A stretch of DNA of 10,508 nt. Origin: JAAFHN01 sp031421855. Its GTDB lineage: Bacteria; Pseudomonadota; Gammaproteobacteria; Burkholderiales; Burkholderiaceae_C. Of the stretch, positions 6,656-10,508 are shown one piece after another. Both the position numbers and the translations under genes were made by a program. How positions within the stretch are numbered: position 1 is the first letter of the stretch; each line of letters begins with the position of its first letter. The stretch spans positions 1 to 10,508 of the forward strand of contig JANOPN010000203.1 of NCBI GenBank assembly GCA_031421855.1. Reading direction: 5' to 3'. Below the pieces are notes generated by a model that had not been told where the DNA came from, did no database searches, and saw nothing but the letters and a program-made list of their open reading frames with translations.

Positions 6656-7737
6656 CACGGGCTTGGCTGGTCGGCGACGGCGGCAGCGCCAGTCAGGGCT
6701 GCCAAGGTGTCAACAATGACTGGGGTGGGTATCTCAGCCAAGTAGCTTGAAAACCGACCCTTGGCCTCGAACGCGGCCCTAAAACCGCTGGCGAAAAACC
6801 GCTCACCCATGCGGGGAACGATCCCCCCGCCGATGAAAAGGCCACCCCGCGCCCCGCACGTCAGCGCGACATTCCCCGCAAACCCGCCTAAAAACTGGCA
6901 AAACAGCTCAAGCGTTTGGCTGTGCAAGCCAGCTGCGTCACTCAAAGCCTTGCCCAACACTTGATGTGGGCCGATGTGCTCGATTGGCATGCCGTTCACA
7001 GCGCAAACCGCTTGGTGCAGCAGCGAGAGTCCGTTGCCGCAAAGCAAGCGCTCAGCCGATACATGGGCATGAAGCGTGTGAATGTAGGCAAGCACTTGCA
7101 CCTGCGCTGCGCCCTGGGTTGACAAGGTGGCGTGGCCCCCTTCACCGGGTAGCGCAATCCAGCCCGCCGCCGGTACGTGCTTGATCGCGGCAACACCCAA
7201 ACCGGTGCCAGGCCCGACAACGGCCAGCATTTGACCGCTTGTGTGCGCACGGGGTGCGTGGCCTCGCCACGCCAGTTGTTTGCCGCTCAAGTGCGGCAAA
7301 CTGGAGGCAAGCGCCTCGAAATCGTTCAGCACGTGCAGCTGGTCAAGCCCAAGCGTTTCGCGCAGCTTGGTTTGAGCAAACCCCCACGGGCTGTTGGTCC
7401 ACTGCACTTCGTCGCCCAACACGGCAGTGGCTACGGCAAACGCGGCTCGCCTGGGCGCACGGTAGGCTGTGCCCAATTGCGTGGCAACGCCCGCTAAATA
7501 GTGAATCGCGGCGGCCTCAGGGTTTGCAAACTGGGACACGGGCAACGTACTGACCAAGCCCGGTGTTGCGCCGCGCTCGGCCACCCAACCAAAGCGAGCG
7601 TTGGTGCCGCCTATGTCGGCAACCAAAATTGGGTCTTCAATGCCATCGGTCACGACCTGGCTTTTCAAGTCGTTGACCCCGTGCTCATGCGCCGTGTTGG
7701 CCGTGTGCCGACCGCTTTCAACAGGTTCCAAACTCAA
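6655..7737 (-). CDS. glk: Glucokinase (stand-alone, ROK-unrelated bacterial Glk family)
   Basis: It phosphorylates cytoplasmic glucose with ATP to glucose 6-phosphate. All family motifs are intact: DIGGTNARF at residues 41-49 (phosphate loop), LND with catalytic Asp139, GPGTGLG at 175-181 and GEGGH at 198-202, plus GGLFIGGGIVPRMG and FEAKGRF near the C terminus. Its 360 residues exceed the usual 320 or so because of an N-terminal tail of about 36 residues before the core. The frame has no ATG near the start; TTG 7737 is chosen because AGGA lies 7 bases upstream. A GTG at 7653 would give 332 residues, closer to family length, but has only a weak AGG close by, so the true start is open. It is divergent from the glucokinase-RpiR fusion gene, with HexR-like sites between, and would handle glucose released from imported oligosaccharides. 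It is probably the only active glucokinase in the window. Confidence 0.92.
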   Translation of the reverse strand: MSLEPVESGRHTANTAHEHGVNDLKSQVVTDGIEDPILVADIGGTNARFGWVAERGATPGLVSTLPVSQFANPEAAAIHYLAGVATQLGTAYRAPRRAAFAVATAVLGDEVQWTNSPWGFAQTKLRETLGLDQLHVLNDFEALASSLPHLSGKQLAWRGHAPRAHTSGQMLAVVGPGTGLGVAAIKHVPAAGWIALPGEGGHATLSTQGAAQVQVLAYIHTLHAHVSAERLLCGNGLSLLHQAVCAVNGMPIEHIGPHQVLGKALSDAAGLHSQTLELFCQFLGGFAGNVALTCGARGGLFIGGGIVPRMGERFFASGFRAAFEAKGRFSSYLAEIPTPVIVDTLAALTGAAAVADQPSP

Positions 7738-7744
7738 AACCGAT

Positions 7745-7748
7745 TCCT
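7745..7748 (-). promoter_or_regulatory. Ribosome-binding site supporting a TTG start for glk
   Basis: AAAAGGAA on the minus strand (7751-7744) puts AGGA 7 bases before TTG 7737. No ATG occurs in frame between here and the glucokinase core, so this site is the main argument for the long form. Confidence 0.45.
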
Positions 7749-7790
7749 TTTCGCCGAGTGTTTGCTTTTGCGCGGTTGTGGCACCGTGTG

Positions 7791-7805
7791 TGTTGCAGAA
7801 TTACA
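7791..7805. promoter_or_regulatory. HexR-like operator candidate, glk side
   Basis: TGTTGCAGAATTACA matches 10 of 12 informative positions of TGTARTNNNAYTACA, with a perfect ATTACA right half. It lies 53 bases upstream of the glk TTG start and 17 bases from the second site of this intergenic region. Confidence 0.35.
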
Positions 7806-7820
7806 CGAATTTCATCCAAT

Positions 7821-7849
7821 AATGTAGCGAAACTACTTCGCTAAATCAA
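7821..7849 (-). promoter_or_regulatory. Possible sigma-70 promoter for stand-alone glk
   Basis: On the minus strand TTGATT (7849-7844) and TACATT (7826-7821) are 17 bases apart; each matches 4 of 6 consensus bases. The HexR-like site at 7823-7837 overlaps the -10 box and spacer, as expected for a repressor. The match quality alone is weak. Confidence 0.3.
7823..7837. promoter_or_regulatory. HexR-like operator candidate between the divergent glucokinase genes
   Basis: TGTAGCGAAACTACT matches 10 of 12 informative positions of TGTARTNNNAYTACA, and its core GTAGC...AACTAC is nearly palindromic. It overlaps the possible glk promoter and is 126 bases before the fusion gene's preferred start, so it could serve autoregulation and glk control together. 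Confidence 0.45.
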
Positions 7850-7950
7850 GCTGAAACACCCGGTGGAGCACAAAATGTGAGCAAACCTTGCGTGACCAGC
7901 GAGAATTGGCGTGCTGCTGATGCCGATGTCGCGGGCTGGCATTTCTGGAT

Positions 7951-7955
7951 AAGGA
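7951..7955 (+). promoter_or_regulatory. Ribosome-binding site that favours ATG 7964 for the fusion gene
   Basis: AAGGA ends 8 bases before ATG 7964. The competing GTG 7877 has GGAG at 7865-7868, also 8 bases away, but that same GGAG faces an ATG at 7875 that is followed immediately by a TGA stop. The 29 residues between the two starts show no family resemblance. Confidence 0.5.
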
Positions 7956-7963
7956 CGTTCGCC

Positions 7964-9865
7964 ATGGTTTTTGACACGCCGCGCTTGATCGCCGAAATCG
8001 ATGGCGAATTCGCGCGCTTCGCGCTGGAGTCGTCGCGTCACCAGTTTGTCCACAAGTCTGCCTTGCGTTGTGCAGATCAGCTTGATTTTCAAAGCGCGGT
8101 CGCGACTTATTTGTCCACGATTCAAGGGCCAAAGCCCAAGCACGCGGCCATTGCCATCGCCAACCCAGTCGACGGCGACGCCGTGCGCATGACCAATTAC
8201 CACTGGCAATTTTCGATTGAGGCGGTTCGCCAAGGCCTGGCGTTGGATACGTTGTTGGTCGTCAACGACTTCACCGCCTTGGCCATGGCCGTGCCAGGTT
8301 TGTCTGGCGCACAGCGTCGCCAAATTGGCAGCGGCGCGCCGCGCGTTGGCTCAGTCATGGGCGTCATCGGCGCGGGCACCGGCTTGGGCGTGTCGGGTTT
8401 GATCCCCGCCAGCGAGGGCTGGGTGGCGCTGGGCGCTGAGGGCGGGCACGCCTCGTTTGCGCCGCGCGACGCGAGAGAGGTGCGCATCCTCCAGCATGCG
8501 TGGTCGCGCCACTCCCATGTGTCGTTCGAGCGCCTCATCTCGGCGTCAGGAATCGAATTGATGTTTGAGGCCCTGGCCTTGGGCGCACCACAAGCCGGAC
8601 AAGCGCTGTCTGCCAACGACATCATCACCCGCGCTTTGGCCAACGCCTGCCAGGTGTGCCAAGAGGTAATTGACGTGTTTTGCGCTCTGTTGGGTACTGC
8701 GGCGGGCAACTTGGCCGTCACTTTGGGGGCTAAAGGCGGCATTTATGTGGGGGGCAGCATCGCGCCGCGATTGGGCGCTCGGCTCGATCACAGCCGGTTT
8801 CGGGAGCGGTTTGAAGACAAAGGGCGTTTCACTGACTACCTTCACAGCATTCCGACTTTCGTCATCACGGCCAGTGATGCCAGTTTTGACGGCGCAGCGA
8901 CGGTGCTCGACTCGCAACTGCGCGAGCTTGACAGCAGCAGTGCGGCGATCTTGCAGCGCATTCAGCAGGGCCTGCCAAGCCTCTCGCCCGCCGAGCGCCG
9001 TGTGGCAGAGCATGTTTTAGCCCACCCCCGCAAAGCCATGAGCGAGCCCATCGCCGAGATTGCCTTGGCCTCAGGCGTCAGCCAGCCCACGGTGATTCGG
9101 TTTTGCCGCTCATTGGGATGCGAAGGCTTGTCTGACTTCAAGCTCAAACTCGCCTCTGGCATGAGCGCGACACTGCCGATCACCCATGCACAAGTGCGCA
9201 GCGACGACGGCATCGTCGAAGTCGGCATGAAGGTCTTAGGCAACACCGCATCGGCGATTTTGCAAGAGCGCGACAAGGTCAATTGGGACGCATTTGCCCA
9301 AGCCGTCGCCAGACTAGAGCGCGCCAAGCGCATCGACATCCACGCCATTGGCCACGCGGCGGCAGTTGCCATTGATGCGCAATACAAATTCATGCGCATG
9401 GGCGTGCCGTGTGCCGCCTATACCGACCAACGCTTGCAGCTGCTCGCGGCCAACGCCATGAGCGAAGGCGACGTGCTTTTGGTGATCTCAAGCGCCGGTC
9501 GTGTTGCGCATTTGCTTGCCGTTTGCGACCAAGCGCGCGCACGCGGCGCCCAAGTGCTGGCGGTCACTGCCAGCAACTCACCGCTTGCCAAAAAGGCAGA
9601 TTTGGCGCTGACCGTCGATCACGCCGAAAACCTAGACACCCACGTCGCCATGGTGAGTCGAATTTTGCAACTCTTGGTCATTGACGTGCTGGCAGTCAGC
9701 TTGGCCGCATCAAAACCCCTGGCTGATGCCGCCATGATCGATGCCGCTGACGAGGATTCGCCCAGCAGCGAGGGTGCGCCTCAAGCCGCCCAAACCAGCA
9801 AACCACCCAAAGCGGGGGTGCGCACCGCACACACCTTGGCCAACATCACGTCACACGGAATTTGA
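7964..9865 (+). CDS. Glucokinase-like domain fused to RpiR/HexR-type transcriptional regulator; kinase site degenerate
   Basis: The 633-residue product (662 if GTG 7877 is used) has an N-terminal glucokinase-like domain (about 1-325), an RpiR helix-turn-helix (about 329-405) and a SIS sugar-phosphate domain (about 445-590), then a Ser/Pro/Ala-rich tail. The same architecture is known in Burkholderia as bifunctional Glk/RpiR. Glucose-contact positions of E. coli Glk are all present: Asn101, Asp102, Glu159, His162 and Glu189, as is GxGTGLG at 136-142. The phosphate loop DxGGTN is replaced by EIDGEF at 11-16, and the SGPG segment reads SASG, so kinase activity is doubtful. The recognition helix SQPTVIRFCR keeps both arginines (Arg379, Arg382) equivalent to the HexR DNA-binding pair. 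In the SIS domain the two serines linked to effector binding in Pseudomonas HexR are alanines (Ala465 in GHA, Ala511 in SSAGR). I infer a DNA-binding regulator with altered ligand sensing, probably controlling the local sugar genes; its targets are unproven. Confidence 0.92.
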   Translation: MVFDTPRLIAEIDGEFARFALESSRHQFVHKSALRCADQLDFQSAVATYLSTIQGPKPKHAAIAIANPVDGDAVRMTNYHWQFSIEAVRQGLALDTLLVVNDFTALAMAVPGLSGAQRRQIGSGAPRVGSVMGVIGAGTGLGVSGLIPASEGWVALGAEGGHASFAPRDAREVRILQHAWSRHSHVSFERLISASGIELMFEALALGAPQAGQALSANDIITRALANACQVCQEVIDVFCALLGTAAGNLAVTLGAKGGIYVGGSIAPRLGARLDHSRFRERFEDKGRFTDYLHSIPTFVITASDASFDGAATVLDSQLRELDSSSAAILQRIQQGLPSLSPAERRVAEHVLAHPRKAMSEPIAEIALASGVSQPTVIRFCRSLGCEGLSDFKLKLASGMSATLPITHAQVRSDDGIVEVGMKVLGNTASAILQERDKVNWDAFAQAVARLERAKRIDIHAIGHAAAVAIDAQYKFMRMGVPCAAYTDQRLQLLAANAMSEGDVLLVISSAGRVAHLLAVCDQARARGAQVLAVTASNSPLAKKADLALTVDHAENLDTHVAMVSRILQLLVIDVLAVSLAASKPLADAAMIDAADEDSPSSEGAPQAAQTSKPPKAGVRTAHTLANITSHGI

Positions 9866-9982
9866 TAACCGCGTACGGCGATGATCTTGGGCCAAATCGG
9901 GATAATTCTTGTTGTTTTTGGCCGTTGGTCACCGGATTCATTGGGTTTGTTGCTATGAAAATTGACTGACGGTTGCAAGGGC

Positions 9983-10508
9983 TTATTTGCCCTGCTGCAC
10001 CCGCGTCGCCGCCAAAAGCGACAAAAACAGCAAGCCGCAGATCAAGCCAAAAGCGATTTGGTAGCTTTTGAATTGGTCAAACATCACGCCGGTGAGGAAA
10101 ATACCCAGTCCGCCACCGATGGCCTCAACCATGACCAGAACGCCCAAGATTTTGCCGGCTGCTTTGAGTCCGAACGCGTTAACCGCCTGCAATTGCAGCA
10201 TCGTGTACATGCCGCCCCAGCCCAATCCAAACAAGGCAATTGCGACCCAAATCAGCCCCTTGTCTAGGCTTGCCAAGGCCACCGAGCCGGCCAGCATGAC
10301 GACTAAGTTGCTCAAAAACACCCGCTTTTGATTGAGCATGTCTGACAGCGCGCCAAAAATCAGCTTTCCGATCAAGGCCATGCCAAACATGACGCTCAAG
10401 CCTTTGGCGGCTTCGGGTGGGCTGAAGCCCATGTCTTGCATGTGCAAAAACAAATGAGCCATGGCAGACATCATGGCGTAAAACGTCATGGATGCAATGA
10501 AGCACAAC
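9983..10508 (-). CDS. MFS transporter, C-terminal half (5' end cut off by window)
   Basis: The visible 174 residues form the second six-helix half of a major facilitator superfamily inner-membrane carrier; the frame stays open to the window edge, and the true start lies outside. Six hydrophobic segments can be picked out, for example LSVMFGMALIGKLIFGALSD, SNLVVMLAGSVALASL, LIWVAIALFGLGWGGMYTML and ILGVLVMVEAIGGGLGIFLTG. GKLIFGALSDMLNQKRV is a motif-A-like loop between the second and third visible helices, as expected in MFS proteins. The stop is TAA at 9985-9983. It converges on the fusion regulator with a 117-bp gap. Substrate cannot be read from this half; in related sugar loci an MFS carrier moves maltose or glucose across the inner membrane, so that is a reasonable guess only. 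Monocarboxylate-type MFS carriers are an alternative. Confidence 0.88.
   Translation of the reverse strand, partial: LCFIASMTFYAMMSAMAHLFLHMQDMGFSPPEAAKGLSVMFGMALIGKLIFGALSDMLNQKRVFLSNLVVMLAGSVALASLDKGLIWVAIALFGLGWGGMYTMLQLQAVNAFGLKAAGKILGVLVMVEAIGGGLGIFLTGVMFDQFKSYQIAFGLICGLLFLSLLAATRVQQGK

Noticed and set aside
570..9969. 12-mer AAAATTGACTGA present at 570-581 and 9958-9969, suggesting element ends
   Set aside because: A few shared 12-mers are expected by chance in 10.5 kb; the flanks do not match and no mobile-element gene is present.
9866..9982. Search for a bidirectional terminator between the convergent fusion regulator and MFS genes
   Set aside because: Only short GC inverted pieces (for example CCG/CGG of 3 bp) and a T-rich stretch were found; no stem strong enough to call.

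Overview
The window looks like a chromosomal carbohydrate-uptake locus (starch or maltodextrin type) from a Gram-negative betaproteobacterium, probably Burkholderiales and possibly Comamonadaceae. Three things suggest this: a glucokinase-RpiR/HexR fusion gene of the kind known from Burkholderia, a TonB-dependent receptor of the Caulobacter/Xanthomonas type, and a short A/T-looped hairpin (TGCTA...TAGCA) abutting a stop codon. The placement is inferred from protein character alone. No RNA gene, CRISPR array, transposase or phage gene was seen.

Layout, left to right. A flavin-dependent tryptophan-halogenase-type gene runs off the left edge (1-561, minus). A strong intrinsic terminator (625-658) separates it from a 913-residue TonB-dependent receptor upstream of it (691-3432, minus). 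A 314-bp divergent promoter region (3433-3746) holds three HexR-like operator candidates and a mirrored repeat arrangement. A secreted GH13 alpha-amylase-family enzyme with a glucodextranase-type C-terminal module follows (3747-6404, plus). The next intergenic region carries a short hairpin, a REP/dRS3-like double inverted repeat (6496-6577) and the terminator of the next gene. A stand-alone glucokinase (6655-7737, minus) is divergent from a glucokinase-RpiR fusion regulator (7964-9865, plus), with two more HexR-like sites between them. After a 117-bp convergent gap (9866-9982), in which I see no clear terminator, the C-terminal half of an MFS transporter runs off the right edge (9983 to end, minus).

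Inferred working model: the exported amylase cuts alpha-glucan outside the cytoplasm, the TonB receptor imports the oligosaccharides, an inner-membrane carrier (perhaps the MFS protein) takes them to the cytoplasm, and glucokinase phosphorylates the released glucose. The fusion regulator is the natural candidate to control the divergent promoters.

The most notable observation is that the fusion regulator looks like a sensor made from a dead enzyme. Its glucokinase domain keeps the glucose-contacting residues but has lost the phosphate-loop motif DxGGTN. Its RpiR SIS domain keeps the DNA-binding arginines but has alanine at both serine positions linked to phosphosugar sensing in HexR. An intact glucokinase is encoded next door. 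This would fit a repressor that senses free glucose rather than a phosphorylated sugar acid, but that is a hypothesis.
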